A stretch of DNA of 64,000 bases from contig NZ_FQTT01000012.1 in assembly GCF_900098745.1 (NCBI RefSeq), forward strand, positions 62,001 through 126,000, given 5' to 3'. The translations under genes and the position numbers were made by a program. The notes beneath the pieces were generated by a model. That model made no database searches. It had not been told where the DNA came from and saw only the letters and a program-made list of their open reading frames with translations. Source of the DNA: Actinomyces glycerinitolerans (GTDB lineage: Bacteria > Actinomycetota > Actinomycetes > Actinomycetales > Actinomycetaceae). Below, piece by piece: positions 63,701-64,000 of this stretch (position 1 is its first letter; each line of letters begins with the position of its first letter).

Positions 63701-64000
63701 ATGAGTCAGACCGACGACGACTCAACCCGCTCCCGAGTCCTTGACCTTATCGCCGAGAAGGGCCCCGTATCCGCCGCACAACTGGCCAAGGTCCTGGGCC
63801 TGACCCCCGCGGCCGTGCGGCGCCACATCACCGCGCTGGAGCAGGCCGGGCAAATCGAGGCCCACGCCCCCGCTGCCAACGGCAAACGCCGTCGCGGCCG
63901 CCCGGCACGCTTCTACGTCGCCACTCCCGACGCCCGCACCACCTTCGGCGAGGGCTACTCGGAACTGGCCAACCGCGCCCTGTCCTACCTGTCTCAGGTC
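63701..64000 (+). CDS. sufR: SufR-type winged-helix regulator, 5' part
   Basis: The first 100 residues of a DeoR/ArsR-like regulator of the Rv1460/SufR group are present; the rest lies beyond the window. The winged helix is clear (RVLDLIAEKGPVSAAQLAKVLGLTPAAVRRHITALEQAGQIEAH), followed by the basic wing KRRRGRPARFYVAT found in this family. SufR binds an Fe-S cluster through C-terminal cysteines not yet reached here and represses the suf operon, which usually follows. GAGAGGAG precedes the ATG. The identification would fail if the C-terminal cysteines or suf genes are absent downstream. Confidence 0.78.
   Translation, partial: MSQTDDDSTRSRVLDLIAEKGPVSAAQLAKVLGLTPAAVRRHITALEQAGQIEAHAPAANGKRRRGRPARFYVATPDARTTFGEGYSELANRALSYLSQV

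Overview
The window is high-GC DNA with dense genes, many GTG or TTG starts and frequent 4-bp gene overlaps. The gene set points to a fermentative actinobacterium, most likely Actinomyces or a close relative in the Actinomycetaceae: a PPi-type phosphofructokinase, an actinobacterial GT4 glycogen synthase, class II DAHP synthase, a PASTA kinase, a Rv3143-like receiver protein and DUF7455. Most of it is chromosomal housekeeping. The genus is an inference from gene content; no rRNA or tRNA gene was seen.

Layout. 0-2.5 kb: tail of leuA (frameshifted), recO, uppS. 2.5-5.9 kb: zinc uptake operon znuA-znuC-znuB-zur on the minus strand, with a Zur-like box over the znuA promoter. 5.9-7.3 kb: glyS. 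7.4-9.0 kb: a cassette with one DUF559 nuclease-like gene between two inverted arrays of 20-bp-period repeats; the arrays share a 44-bp perfect inverted repeat. 9.2-14.2 kb: a YibE/F membrane protein, dusB, a FabI-like reductase, sixA, serB. 14.3-17.0 kb: divergent glgC and glgA. 17-25 kb: an ABC ATPase, an NfeD/SPFH pair, a heterodimeric ABC exporter and a SpoU rRNA methyltransferase. 25.3-36.1 kb: a PTS EIIBCA transporter, ABC-F, erpA, an FKBP lipoprotein, sodA, a receiver-domain protein, an exonuclease/GIY-YIG fusion and plsC.

36.2-39.3 kb looks like a small accessory island: an MFS exporter with its TetR regulator, an orphan Phd-type antitoxin, a 257-bp MITE-like element with CTAG target duplications, and an XRE-nucleotidyltransferase gene whose end lies inside the MITE. 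39.4-47.4 kb returns to core genes: pfp, aroG, a pknL-like kinase, an idsA-like synthase and the primary sigma factor. The sigma factor carries an unexpected beta-helix-like segment in its N-terminal half. 47.4-49.9 kb is a TPP-riboswitch-led thiMED operon. 50-57.8 kb holds DUF7455, a topoisomerase IV B subunit, a double-GNAT protein, pyrG, DUF3737 and a MalY/PatB lyase. 57.8-63.1 kb is a LacI-controlled sugar ABC importer with a GH32-like enzyme and no ATPase of its own. The window ends in the 5' part of a SufR-type regulator.

The observations most worth following are the insert in the sigma factor, the DUF559 cassette with its inverted repeats, and the MITE, whose interior has the same fold-back, roughly 20-bp-period design with an unrelated core sequence. 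All assignments come from reading the sequence; no database search was run.
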